Shown: positions 40,725-48,923, counted from the first letter of the stretch. The stretch is 61,202 nucleotides of DNA from Minisyncoccota bacterium (GCA_018060545.1 JAGOVW010000001.1:1-61202), one strand, 5' to 3'. Program-made: numbers and translations. The notes: generated from the letters alone by a model not told the origin.

Positions 40725-41585
40725 CTATTTAGCAAGCACCGTCTTGCCATCTGATACGAAAGACACCCGACCGTCCAGGCACGTATCCTTGGTAGCAATC
40801 TCGAAACGTTTCATAAGGTCAACCACCTCTTTATGGGGATGCCCATAGGTATTGTTGCAACCACGCGAGAACACCACCCACTCTGGAGACACATGCCCTA
40901 CGAATGACACGGCCGACGAGGTATCTGACCCATGGTGCCCCGCCTTCAAGACGTTTGCTTGTAAATGAGTGCCGTCCAACTGAACGAGGTACTCTTCAAT
41001 CGATTTCGGCGAATCCCCGTTCAGGAGAAACGCCGTTTCTCCATACACGACCCGCATCACGATAGATGCAGTGTTCGTTTCAAGGCCAGATACGTCTCGG
41101 TCGGGAAACAACATCTCGATGTATGCCCCACCACCTATATCAATGCGCTGCCCTCGGCGGGCGAGAAGCTCTTGTGCCCCATTGCTGCGCTCTCTGGAAA
41201 CAGCTGAGAGGAGTGATTCCGTTTGTGGCGTGTCGTTCTGCACTCCACTTTGGAAAATGGTTTGTACCCCGTAGCGCGCCAGCACGTCAAAAAGTCCTCC
41301 CACATGATCTGCATCGGGGTGTGTGGCCACCACCACATCAATACTCCGATCCCACCAGGGCATCACGGCACCCAACTCACGCAATACCGCCCGGTCACGC
41401 CCACCATCTACCAATACCTGCCGCCTCGTCGGTGACTGTATAAAAATAGCGTCACCTTGGCCTACGTTCAAAAAGGTGACCGTGAGGTCACTTGGCCGTG
41501 AAAGTGTAACCACCGCGCCCCACAGAGCGACACTTGCTATACAGAGGCACGCCAGCACACCCCACAGAGCGACTGTTCTCGACAT
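40725..41585 (-). CDS. ComEC/Rec2-type metallo-beta-lactamase-fold hydrolase, stand-alone
   Basis: 286 residues with an N-terminal membrane segment (about 5-29). 'FLNVGQGDAIFIQSP' and THPDADHVGG (H89, D91, D93, H94), then 'LLNGDSP', 'VLKAGHHGSDTSS' and 'GHPHKEVVDLM' are the signature of the C-terminal domain of ComEC, thought to degrade one DNA strand or otherwise process DNA during uptake. The channel part is encoded separately at 42203. TATACT, 6 bases before the ATG. Confidence 0.88.
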   Translation of the reverse strand: MSRTVALWGVLACLCIASVALWGAVVTLSRPSDLTVTFLNVGQGDAIFIQSPTRRQVLVDGGRDRAVLRELGAVMPWWDRSIDVVVATHPDADHVGGLFDVLARYGVQTIFQSGVQNDTPQTESLLSAVSRERSNGAQELLARRGQRIDIGGGAYIEMLFPDRDVSGLETNTASIVMRVVYGETAFLLNGDSPKSIEEYLVQLDGTHLQANVLKAGHHGSDTSSAVSFVGHVSPEWVVFSRGCNNTYGHPHKEVVDLMKRFEIATKDTCLDGRVSFVSDGKTVLAK

Positions 41586-41591
41586 CCATCC

Positions 41592-41597
41592 AGTATA
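41592..41597 (-). promoter_or_regulatory. -10 element for leaderless ComEC-type hydrolase gene
   Basis: Minus-strand TATACT with a 6-base gap to the ATG at 41585; divergent from the sod promoter (TATACT at 41609-41614, plus strand). Confidence 0.58.
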
Positions 41598-41661
41598 CGC
41601 CGCTTTGCTATACTGCTGGTGTTCCCCATGATTTTTCCTTTTTAATCGGTAACCTCACCCT

Positions 41662-42249
41662 ATGCACACATACGAAGCAAAAACATTTACCATCCCAACA
41701 CTCGAAGGCATTTCGGCTCGCTCCATTGAAGAGCATCTCGGCCTGTATCAGGGATACGTAAAGAATTTCAACGCCATGAGCAACTTAATTGTTGACCTCG
41801 CCGTTGATTCTGAGAAAAATGCTCACGCGTTGTCTGAGATAATTCGTCGTCGCTCGTTTGAGTTTGGTGGCATGCGCCTCCACGAGCTTTATTTTGCGCA
41901 GCTTGAGGGAGGTGCGACACCGTTTAGTGCTGATAGCGCACTATCTCAAGCACTCACGCTCCAATTCGGCAGCGTCGAAGTATTGGTCCAACAAATGAAA
42001 GGCGTTGCCTTGATGCGTGGCCCAGGCTGGGCGAATCTCTATTTCGATCAAAAGGAAAATATGTTTCATCTTGGCTTCTCAGGCGAACAACACCAAGGCC
42101 ACTTCGCCACGCTTCCGATCATCATCGCACTCGATGTCTGGGAGCATGCGTATCTCTTGGATTACGGGGCCGCAGGAAAAGCAAAATACGTTGATGCATT
42201 TTTCAAGAATCTAAATTGGAGTGTCGTGGAGAATCGTTTGATCGCCTAA
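41662..42249 (+). CDS. sodB: Fe/Mn superoxide dismutase
   Basis: Converts superoxide to peroxide and oxygen. 195 residues. Metal ligands fit H25 (SIEEHLGLYQGYV), H74 (MRLHELYF), D158 and H162 (ALDVWEHAYLLDYG). Metal type cannot be decided; Gln at the 'GHFATLPI'-preceding QHQG is unusual. A 47-base leader from TATACT at 41609 contains a five-codon ATG frame at 41628. The 3' end overlaps comEC by 47 bases on the opposite strand. Confidence 0.93.
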   Translation: MHTYEAKTFTIPTLEGISARSIEEHLGLYQGYVKNFNAMSNLIVDLAVDSEKNAHALSEIIRRRSFEFGGMRLHELYFAQLEGGATPFSADSALSQALTLQFGSVEVLVQQMKGVALMRGPGWANLYFDQKENMFHLGFSGEQHQGHFATLPIIIALDVWEHAYLLDYGAAGKAKYVDAFFKNLNWSVVENRLIA

Positions 42250-43699
42250 CGAGCCAAATCATCGCGGCAGTATAGATACCGAGCACGAGCCACAGGGGCA
42301 TGCTGGGCATGGTTATCGTTGCATACGGAGCCGCAGCAGCCTTCTCGGCAACAAACACAATCCACTGCAAAAGAAGATGTGCTGGGTAACCCACGACCGC
42401 CGCAAAAGGAACCCCGATCATACCGGATACACCTGCGAAGGATGCCAGAAGCATCGCAAAAGGAACGATGGGAAGCACGAGCACGTTTGCAGGAAGCGCC
42501 ACCAGTGATATTTCTCCAATCTGATATATGAGGAGCGGCAGCACAGCAATCTGCGTTCCTATGGTGCTTGCCACAATCTCGCGCACGCCACATCGTTCAG
42601 TGAGCCACATGAGCCGCTGCGCAATGAGCGGCGCGACCGAGATCAAACCAATCGTCGCAATTATAGAAAGTTGAAACCCAGGATCCCACAAAAGAATACG
42701 TGGATTCCAAAGCACCATACCGCCAGCAGTTATGCCGAGCGCACGAATTATGACGTACTGTCGCGATAGCGCAGTGGCCATCAGCGCCAGCGCAGCCATG
42801 ACGCCAGCACGTACGCCGGTTGCAGACGCCCCCGTCATGAGCACAAAAGCGACAATGACCACCACTCCCAAGGTAAGCTGCGCGCGCTTGTCTGTGTCTC
42901 GCAACCAGCCGAGTAAGAACGCAACGATGATGGTTATGTTGAAACCAGACAAAACGACAATGTGCACAATTCCCGAATCACGAAATGTATCCAGTAGTTC
43001 ACCGCCCAATGCACGCTTGTCGCCCACCGTAAGGCCGCCTGCAAGCGCTGCATAGGGCTCGATCAATGCCTGACCAAGACCTTCGAGATACACATCTTTG
43101 ATTTCATACAGAGTGCGGCGCATTGATGCGCCCCCATTTTTTGTTTCTACTATGTATGCAAATCGAACTGTGTAGCCAATACCCGAGACGGCCAGGTACT
43201 GTGGGTAATCGAAGAGGCGCCCCGCGTCCGTTTTAAATACTTCAGGCTTTCCAAGCACACCTTCAACTACTACCGTATCCCCGTAAGAAGCGGCCGGGTG
43301 TGGCGCTACAGCCACGAGGGCACGCAGAGACGCTGCGGTCGGGACCGTTTCACCATTGATATGCGTTATGAATACCGTGATGTGCGCCGATGCTTCACGC
43401 TCGTCAATCTGATCCTGTATCACGCCGGTGAGTTGCACTGTATCGCCAAGATGTGCATCAGCATGTGGATGAGTAAGCGGCGACATTACCGCAACACGCA
43501 CCATCGCCACTACGCAGATACAGGCTATGAGAATGATCCTGCCTCCGTACTTCGTACGCAGCACCAGAGCGGAAACAGCGAGTAACACGCCGACAACCGT
43601 TACCCACGCAATGTCCCACCACCCCAAGGGAAAGACGAGCGCAGCGGCCGTTGCCGCCAAGAAAGTTGCAAGACCGGAGAAAAAGGCGCTCCCCCGCAT
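42203..43699 (-). CDS. comEC: ComEC/Rec2 competence channel protein, without nuclease-like domain
   Basis: 498 residues, starting at ATG 43699 (a GTG at 43705 touches the -10 box). N-terminal OB-like DUF4131 region, then the Competence domain with many membrane helices ('SGIVHIVVLSGFNITIIVAFL', 'ASATGVRAGVMAALALMA', 'WNPRILLWDPGFQLSIIATIGL'). It is the channel for single-stranded DNA uptake. The C-terminal metallo-beta-lactamase domain found in most ComEC is missing and is instead encoded at 40725. Overlaps sod by 47 bases, tail to tail. Confidence 0.93.
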   Translation of the reverse strand: MRGSAFFSGLATFLAATAAALVFPLGWWDIAWVTVVGVLLAVSALVLRTKYGGRIILIACICVVAMVRVAVMSPLTHPHADAHLGDTVQLTGVIQDQIDEREASAHITVFITHINGETVPTAASLRALVAVAPHPAASYGDTVVVEGVLGKPEVFKTDAGRLFDYPQYLAVSGIGYTVRFAYIVETKNGGASMRRTLYEIKDVYLEGLGQALIEPYAALAGGLTVGDKRALGGELLDTFRDSGIVHIVVLSGFNITIIVAFLLGWLRDTDKRAQLTLGVVVIVAFVLMTGASATGVRAGVMAALALMATALSRQYVIIRALGITAGGMVLWNPRILLWDPGFQLSIIATIGLISVAPLIAQRLMWLTERCGVREIVASTIGTQIAVLPLLIYQIGEISLVALPANVLVLPIVPFAMLLASFAGVSGMIGVPFAAVVGYPAHLLLQWIVFVAEKAAAAPYATITMPSMPLWLVLGIYTAAMIWLVRRSNDSPRHSNLDS

Positions 43700-43705
43700 A
43701 CGCAC

Positions 43706-43711
43706 ATGGTA
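43706..43711 (-). promoter_or_regulatory. -10 element for leaderless comEC
   Basis: Minus-strand TACCAT with a 6-base gap to the ATG at 43699. Confidence 0.5.
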
Positions 43712-43725
43712 ACAAGTGTATGAGT

Positions 43726-43754
43726 GCAGCCCCCTTTGCGTGAAAGGGGGCTGC
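43726..43754 (-). terminator. Hairpin after the 51-residue peptide gene
   Basis: GCAGCCCCCTTT and AAAGGGGGCTGC form a 12 bp stem around GCGTG. No T run, but position fits termination of the 43778 transcript. Confidence 0.6.
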
Positions 43755-43777
43755 TGAAAGTGCTCTCGTTTCGCGAC

Positions 43778-43933
43778 TTAGCCTGTGTAGACCGCAGCTC
43801 GGCGAGCAGCGTCTGCCTCTGGCGTCATGCGATTGCGCGCCGTAGCGTTCGTGGAGTTGCCTGCCGCAGCGGAACCGGCTGGCCCAAACATGGTTGTCTT
43901 CGGGGCTGAACCCTTTTCTTCCATGCGTGACAT
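43778..43933 (-). CDS. Small 51-residue peptide ending in Gly, downstream of the E1-like gene
   Basis: The peptide begins MSRMEEKGSAPKTT and ends RRAAVYTG; it is rich in Ala, Thr, Ser, Asn and Gly, without Cys, and looks disordered with a helical basic end. Support for a real gene: AAGAGGAG six bases before the ATG, a TTGACG-17-TACACT promoter at 44004-44032, and a hairpin just after the stop. It follows the E1-like gene, and E1-like enzymes adenylate C-terminal residues (Gly in ThiS/MoaD/ubiquitin, Asn in microcin C7), so it may be the substrate. It is too short for a beta-grasp fold. Not recognised. Confidence 0.7.
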   Translation of the reverse strand: MSRMEEKGSAPKTTMFGPAGSAAAGNSTNATARNRMTPEADAARRAAVYTG

Positions 43934-44003
43934 GTGTCACTCCTCTTAAGACTCGCTTGCTGAGATAGCTACAGTGGCGTGGCGAGCACACGCAACTACC
44001 CTG

Positions 44004-44032
44004 AGTGTACGGACCGCTCTTTATAGCGTCAA
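44004..44032 (-). promoter_or_regulatory. Strong promoter of the 51-residue peptide gene
   Basis: Minus-strand TTGACG (44027-44032), 17-base spacer, TACACT (44004-44009). The -35 begins four bases after the ThiF-like stop. Leader about 64 bases. Confidence 0.78.
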
Positions 44033-44035
44033 GGT

Positions 44036-44734
44036 TTACACCCACTCTTGGAATTCAACCATTGGGGGCACGAATCCCAAAAACATGAAGTTGTGGTACG
44101 GGTCTGGGCATCCTTGCTCGAAATGCAACCATCGGCCTAGACGCCACAGCACCATACCGGCAATTACATTGGTCATTGCAATAACAGGTGGTGTGGCGGC
44201 GCATACAGGCTCCACCGGGTCAGGTGGCGGTACGCTTGGCAAATGATCGTCCGTATAGAGACACTCCATGTGTCGAGCATTGTTTGGATCATAGCCATAC
44301 ACCCTGCCAAACGACGCTCCCAGGCGTCCGTCTCCCACGAAACTCACGTCCGGATTCTCGCGCAAGCAATGAGAGTTAATCTCGTACCGCGCAGACCACG
44401 TGTCGACGCCAAACAACACGATACCACTGAGCACGGTATCCTTGGTGACTCGCTCTGTATGGAGAGAGCACACTTGCTCGCCGGGCCGTATTTCCGCAAT
44501 AATCTGGGCAAGTGCTTCAACTTTTGACATACCCACTTGTGCTGGGAAAAACTGTTGGTTGTGAGCATTGTGTGCCTCAACCACATCAAAGTCCCAGAGG
44601 TGCAAGTTCGTGGCACCAGCTCGCGCCAACGATGTTCCATACAAACTCCCCAGAGAGCCACACCCAATAACGTGGATCGCTCGACCCAACTGCCACTCAG
44701 GCCTAAAGAACGTTTCATCTTTCCAGACGGTCAT
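44036..44734 (-). CDS. ThiF/MoeB/HesA-family E1-like adenylating enzyme
   Basis: 232 residues. Nucleotide-binding GCGSLGS at 24-30, 'LWDFDVVEAHNAHNQQFFPAQVGMSKVEALA' (acid D48/D50, Asn pair, K71) and 'GVDTWSARYEIN' (D111) are the E1-superfamily core. The usual NxxR is NQQ, so the arginine finger is lost. C158 (MECLY) and C178 (PVCAA) are candidate catalytic or structural Cys; the paired CxxC zinc sites of MoeB are absent. AGAGG upstream of the ATG. A TTGCCT-17-TAGGCT promoter may precede it. Neighbours are an E2-like protein and a 51-residue peptide. Confidence 0.85.
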   Translation of the reverse strand: MTVWKDETFFRPEWQLGRAIHVIGCGSLGSLYGTSLARAGATNLHLWDFDVVEAHNAHNQQFFPAQVGMSKVEALAQIIAEIRPGEQVCSLHTERVTKDTVLSGIVLFGVDTWSARYEINSHCLRENPDVSFVGDGRLGASFGRVYGYDPNNARHMECLYTDDHLPSVPPPDPVEPVCAATPPVIAMTNVIAGMVLWRLGRWLHFEQGCPDPYHNFMFLGFVPPMVEFQEWV

Positions 44735-44787
44735 CCCTGCATCCTCTCGTAGCTTCTAACCTGCTCTGAGCCTAGGTGTATTCATTG

Positions 44788-44817
44788 AAAAAGGCAAGAG
44801 CTTACCGCTCTCGCCTT
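44788..44817 (-). terminator. Terminator of the 44847 gene
   Basis: Minus strand AAGGCGAGAGC, loop GGTAA, GCTCTTGCCTT with one G-U pair, then TTT. Confidence 0.8.
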
Positions 44818-44846
44818 TGTAGTCCAAAGATGTAGAAGGCAGTTTG

Positions 44847-45623
44847 CTATTGCCTGTACCACTCAGGAATTTCTGTTCGTGCCACCTTGCGCCAAGGGCC
44901 CGGTGGTGCTGACACACCCTGCTTGAAACACTCGGGAAAACGCACTGCAAGACTTACGAGGACAGGCAAATTTTTCGTCCCCAGAGACTGAGAAACTATT
45001 CTGCCAGCCACATCGCCAAAACATCCCACCTTGCCATGAAGAGCAATTTGAGGGGCATGCCAATGGTTCGCATCATGTCTGTCTAGATTCTGCCACCAGA
45101 GCTCTCCATTCTGCGCCACGGTGATGCGAAACCTACCGATACGCCACCAATACGCCCCATCATCTCCGTACAAATAGTCGGTCTCCACATGCAGCGCTGA
45201 GTCGCCGGAAGCGTATACACGAAGTACGCGCGGAATGAGCAGTAATTGTTCATACGTGGCATCACCTAAACTCACACGCTCCGTGATTGCCGCACACTCT
45301 TCGTCGAGTTTTAAGATTTTTGCACGAAGTGGTGGCAATAGGCGCTCGTATTTATTGCGCCTTTTCTTAACACGCCTGCCAACAAATCCACCACTCGCTC
45401 GGCGAGACTTTAGCCAGGCAAGCATGGCGTCGCGCTCTGCGACACTGCGATCCCTTTCTTCGAAGCAGCGAGTGTTCTCACGAAAAATAAACTTCCTAAT
45501 GAACACAATCGCTGAATCGCGGTCACTAGACGTGTCGAGACTACTTTGGATTGGCATGTCTACCACCATTTCCTCGAGAGAAGGTGCGCGCATAAGTCGC
45601 GTCATTCGCTGGAGCCATCTCAT
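44847..45623 (-). CDS. Hypothetical protein with E2/RWD-like C-terminal motif
   Basis: 258 residues. The N-terminal half is charged and helical. The C-terminal half has strands 'WWRIGRFRITVAQNGELWW' and then NHWHAPQIALHGKVGCFGD (H187, H189, C201) and a helix with 'LPVLVSLAVRFPECF'. This recalls the H-P-x..G-x-[IV]-C core of E2 ubiquitin-conjugating and bacterial E2-like proteins that pair with ThiF-like E1s. The match is by eye and weak. GGAG precedes the ATG; a terminator separates it from the E1-like gene on the same strand. Confidence 0.55.
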   Translation of the reverse strand: MRWLQRMTRLMRAPSLEEMVVDMPIQSSLDTSSDRDSAIVFIRKFIFRENTRCFEERDRSVAERDAMLAWLKSRRASGGFVGRRVKKRRNKYERLLPPLRAKILKLDEECAAITERVSLGDATYEQLLLIPRVLRVYASGDSALHVETDYLYGDDGAYWWRIGRFRITVAQNGELWWQNLDRHDANHWHAPQIALHGKVGCFGDVAGRIVSQSLGTKNLPVLVSLAVRFPECFKQGVSAPPGPWRKVARTEIPEWYRQ

Positions 45624-45672
45624 GTCGTTCTCCTACCATTCAAACCTTGTACAGCTATAACGTGATTTTCCT

Positions 45673-45712
45673 AAACAAACAAGAGCGCCCTCGTGGGCGC
45701 TCTTGTTTGTTT
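45673..45712 (-). terminator. Terminator of mscL
   Basis: An 18 bp perfect stem (45673-45690 with 45695-45712) around TCGT; arms end in TTGTTTGTTT on the minus strand. Confidence 0.92.
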
Positions 45713-45729
45713 GCACAAAGGCGTGATAC

Positions 45730-46047
45730 TTACGCCTTTTTTGCGTCCATCTTATCCAAACCAAGCCCTTTGACCACAAAGTACACGACCGCTGCGATGA
45801 TGATGAAATCAATGGCCACCGAAACAAAGTCTCCCAAGAGAACAGGTCCAAGTTTCATCGCCTTCAACCCTTCGGTAGAACCAAGCACCATTCCCAAGAG
45901 AGGATTCACAATATCGTTCACCAGTGCGGTTACTACCTTCGATACCGCGCCACCAAGAATAAAACCGACGGCGAGCCCTACAACACCTTGCTCGCGTATA
46001 AACTGCATAAATCCTGCAATCCCTCCTGAAACAGCTGTAGTTGGCAT
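45730..46047 (-). CDS. mscL: Large-conductance mechanosensitive channel MscL
   Basis: Pentameric safety valve opened by membrane tension. 105 residues, shorter than E. coli (136). N-terminal 'FIREQGVVGLAVGFILGGAVSKVVTALVNDIVNPLLGMV' matches the TM1 pore helix and loop; TM2 is 'SVAIDFIIIAAVVYFVVKGL'. The cytoplasmic helix bundle is cut to KMDAKKA. Confidence 0.95.
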   Translation of the reverse strand: MPTTAVSGGIAGFMQFIREQGVVGLAVGFILGGAVSKVVTALVNDIVNPLLGMVLGSTEGLKAMKLGPVLLGDFVSVAIDFIIIAAVVYFVVKGLGLDKMDAKKA

Positions 46048-46101
46048 GATGATACTCTTAGACGTTTATGCCGTCAGTATAGCGTGCCATCACTGGTCAC
46101 A

Positions 46102-46518
46102 CTACGCAGCTACACCCATCCCCTGGTCCATCGCTTGATTGGCAAGCAGGTCGGCCTCTTTGTTCTTTTCCCGTGGTATGTGAGTGAAATCGAGCGCAGG
46201 AAACGACTGCATGAGTACCTTCGCCCGACGTGCCTGTTCTTGGAGCCCTGGCTCCTTGATCTTCCAATGCCCTAGGAGCTGCTCAACAACCAGCTTACTG
46301 TCCATGCGCACCTCAACCTGCTCGTCTTGCAAGTTCAATTCCACCAGCTTTTCCAGCGCACGTATGACCCCTTGGTATTCAGCCCAGTTGTTTGTTTGCT
46401 CACCCAGGTACTCGGCAAGCTCAAGAACTTTCTGTTCATCTTTATATACAACAACCCCGATACCAGAGGGACCGGGATTATTGCGCGCACCACCATCTGA
46501 AAAAACAACAACTCCCAT
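46102..46518 (-). CDS. rnhA: RNase HI family protein
   Basis: Cleaves RNA in RNA-DNA hybrids. 138 residues; D8 (FSDGGARNNPG), E47 (NNWAEYQG), D73 (MDSKLV) and D123 (EKNKEAD) form the catalytic set. It lacks the basic handle of E. coli RNase HI, like archaeal/Sulfolobus-type short forms. The ATG follows the TAG of the upstream membrane gene by one base, so the two are coupled. Confidence 0.92.
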   Translation of the reverse strand: MGVVVFSDGGARNNPGPSGIGVVVYKDEQKVLELAEYLGEQTNNWAEYQGVIRALEKLVELNLQDEQVEVRMDSKLVVEQLLGHWKIKEPGLQEQARRAKVLMQSFPALDFTHIPREKNKEADLLANQAMDQGMGVAA

Positions 46519-46519
46519 G

Positions 46520-47140
46520 CTATTCAGCTTTTGGCATTGCCTCGATCAGACGGTACGCACGAACAGTAGCCAAGAGAGACACCGGTACCGACACCAATAG
46601 ACCAACGCCAAGCAAGAGTGCGCCCAAAATGTTTGCTCCGATCAAGGAAAGCAAGAACACGAAGAGTGACATACGTCGTCCTTCGGTAATCTTCATACTG
46701 TGCTTCATAGCATCAATAGGGCTCATGCCTTTATCAAGGACCAAGTAGGGTGCAAACAAGAACATGGTCATGGCAACCAAGCCGGGTACCACCAAGAGCA
46801 CGAGACCAACGATAACTGCAATACCGGTTAATAAGGTCACAATAAGGTACGGCACAAAGCGCGTAGGGTGCCACAAATCATGAACCGAGAGGTGCGCTGT
46901 ATCTTTGTACGCCTTAAGACCCACTGCCATGATTCCCATGGACACCAGTGTCTGCACTGCGTAGTCACCCAACCATAAGAGCTGGTGAACCCCTGCAATC
47001 CCTTCTGCAGCGCTGAGAATCCCTGACGAGATTGCTGATACTACCAATGCAAGTGCGAACAAACCAATAAACATCCATGGTCGCTGAGTAAACTTCTCCC
47101 ACGCCCAGGTGAATAATGCTTTTACAGTGAGGTCTTTCAT
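46520..47140 (-). CDS. Polytopic membrane protein (YciC/DUF975-like)
   Basis: 206 residues from MKDLTVKALFTWAWEKF; the longer frame to 47170 adds a tail that overlaps recJ. Five to six membrane helices; 'LLVVPGLVAMTMFLFAPYLVLDKGMSPIDAMKHSMKITEGRR' is typical of the UPF0259/DUF975/glycerophosphodiester-phosphodiesterase membrane-domain group. TACACT 8 bases before the ATG. Function unknown. Confidence 0.75.
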   Translation of the reverse strand: MKDLTVKALFTWAWEKFTQRPWMFIGLFALALVVSAISSGILSAAEGIAGVHQLLWLGDYAVQTLVSMGIMAVGLKAYKDTAHLSVHDLWHPTRFVPYLIVTLLTGIAVIVGLVLLVVPGLVAMTMFLFAPYLVLDKGMSPIDAMKHSMKITEGRRMSLFVFLLSLIGANILGALLLGVGLLVSVPVSLLATVRAYRLIEAMPKAE

Positions 47141-47148
47141 ATGCGCAC

Positions 47149-47154
47149 AGTGTA
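47149..47154 (-). promoter_or_regulatory. -10 element for leaderless 46520 gene
   Basis: Minus-strand TGGTACACT (extended -10) with an 8-base gap to the ATG at 47140. Confidence 0.45.
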
Positions 47155-47169
47155 CCACCAGGGACTGCA

Positions 47170-48834
47170 TTACCGCACGTCCACTGTGCGTAGTGCCACT
47201 TTTCGGAATCCTTTGAACTGGTCCCTCTCAACAGAGCCAATCAGCGTGCAATACTCTCCCACTGCTGGAGGTCGCGTGAACTCGTCGGGCGTTTTAAAGA
47301 ACTGGAACGCTCGAATACGGTAGCCGTCCTTCGAGACGAGTATCTCTGTATGATTTCCTTCCTTTCCAAAGATGCGCACCTCCTCAATGAGCACGTCGGG
47401 TAGTTCAAGTTGAGGCTTTTCATTACCGACACCAAAGGGGGCAAGGACGCGCAGTGACTCATACAGTGTATATGTCAGCTCCTTAGGATGGATAGCGTGG
47501 GCAGCAGCCATGACCGGGGCCGCAGGAATAGTACGCGCCACCCTCGAGAAATGCGTATGCAATGTGTGCACTGCGTCATGAGACACTGAAAAACCACCCG
47601 CACACGCATGTCCACCGGATTCCTCAAGTGCCACTCCAGCCGCCGCAAACATCTCGGTGACATGCACACTACCGTCTGAGCGGCACGACCCTTTGAGGAC
47701 GCCGGTACCATCTCTTCCCCACAAGCACACCACGCCCGCGCGACCTTCCAAGAGAGAATTTGCTGCCAGCCCTAAGAGTGATGGTTTCCACGAAGGGTCG
47801 CCCACAACTGCGACAAAATCATGAGGATGCCTTTCTTGAACTTTGGCGCGTGCAATTTTTACGACCGATGCGACAGCACCCTTACGCTTCGTGTTCAGCT
47901 TTTCAAGGGTAGCGGCAAGCATGTCTGCCTCGTCGGCATCTGCTGTGGCCAAGAGACGAAACGCGAGCTCTGGCTCATCCATTCGCGAAGCCGCATTTAT
48001 GCGGGGAGTGATTGTAAAGCCGATGTCTTCCTCGGTAATTGTACTCTGGTCAATGCGATTTTTCTTACATAAAGCACGCAGCCCTTTGCGCGGCGATTTA
48101 CGCAACACCGTGAGGCCGTAATGTGCAAGTACACGATTTTCACCGACGAGCGGCACCATGTCTGAAAGCGTGGCAATACCCACCATATCCAAAAGCCACT
48201 TCTCCCACCCCTCAGGGATAGCGATACATGAGGCATGTTCTTGCTCCCGGCCGACCGCCAGCACGGCTTGCACTAACTTAAATGCAACCGCTGCACCACA
48301 GAGATGCGGAAACGGGTACGGCTCTTTTGTCTCTGCACATATGAGTCGTGGATGTACTATGGCGCACGCTACAGGAAGCTCTGCAGGTAACTCGTGGTGG
48401 TCCGTAATAATCAAGTCGATGCCACGCTCCTTTGCGCGCAACGCCCCCGCATGACCACTAATACCTACGTCTACTGAAATAATGAGCGTCACCCCTTGGG
48501 CATGGAGAGTGTCGACCGCCGCTGGATGCAATCCATATCCTTCGTTATGCCTATGCGGGATGTGCACGAGCGGCGTTATTCCTAACTTTTTGAACAGGTC
48601 ATGGAGAACAACTGCCCCGGGAATACCATCGGCGTCGAAATCAGCGTAAATGGCTATCGATTCATGGTGAGTGTGTGCCATTAATATTCTCTCCGCTGCA
48701 CGGCGAACATCTGCCAAAAGGAACGTACTGTGTGTACCTCTATTGAAATCGGGTGAAAGGAACACGTCTTTTTCTACATCCGAAACAAAGCCTCGCTCGT
48801 TCAGGAGTTTCGTAAGAAAATCTGGCAATACCAT
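47170..48834 (-). CDS. recJ: Single-stranded-DNA exonuclease RecJ
   Basis: 554 residues from MVLPDFLTKLLNERG; the longer frame to 48903 runs through the -10 box. DHH-family motifs: 'IAIYADFDADGIPGAVVL', 'ISVDVGISG', 'IITDHHELP' and 'ITPRINAASRMDEPELAF'; C-terminal DHHA1 with 'ESGGHACAGGFSV' and an OB-like tail. 5'-3' exonuclease for recombination and repair. TACCAT, 6 bases before the ATG. Confidence 0.95.
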   Translation of the reverse strand: MVLPDFLTKLLNERGFVSDVEKDVFLSPDFNRGTHSTFLLADVRRAAERILMAHTHHESIAIYADFDADGIPGAVVLHDLFKKLGITPLVHIPHRHNEGYGLHPAAVDTLHAQGVTLIISVDVGISGHAGALRAKERGIDLIITDHHELPAELPVACAIVHPRLICAETKEPYPFPHLCGAAVAFKLVQAVLAVGREQEHASCIAIPEGWEKWLLDMVGIATLSDMVPLVGENRVLAHYGLTVLRKSPRKGLRALCKKNRIDQSTITEEDIGFTITPRINAASRMDEPELAFRLLATADADEADMLAATLEKLNTKRKGAVASVVKIARAKVQERHPHDFVAVVGDPSWKPSLLGLAANSLLEGRAGVVCLWGRDGTGVLKGSCRSDGSVHVTEMFAAAGVALEESGGHACAGGFSVSHDAVHTLHTHFSRVARTIPAAPVMAAAHAIHPKELTYTLYESLRVLAPFGVGNEKPQLELPDVLIEEVRIFGKEGNHTEILVSKDGYRIRAFQFFKTPDEFTRPPAVGEYCTLIGSVERDQFKGFRKVALRTVDVR

Positions 48835-48840
48835 GGGAGC

Positions 48841-48846
48841 ATGGTA
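48841..48846 (-). promoter_or_regulatory. -10 element for leaderless recJ
   Basis: Minus-strand TACCAT with a 6-base gap to the ATG at 48834. Confidence 0.5.
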
Positions 48847-48917
48847 CCACCATACGTTACGGGGTTTACATACAGAGAAGTGATGGGTACCGGGGCACTG
48901 CACACCACCCTCTTTGC

Positions 48918-48923
48918 TATACT
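48918..48923 (+). promoter_or_regulatory. -10 element for leaderless HIT gene
   Basis: TATACT with a 6-base gap to the second of two tandem ATGs (48927, 48930). Confidence 0.58.

Noticed and set aside
28131-44734. ThiF-like protein at 44036 as the E1-like partner of the YcaO at 30368
   Set aside because: They are 12 kb apart, with ribosomal and other genes between and different translation signals; the 44036 protein has closer candidate partners. Not excluded in trans.
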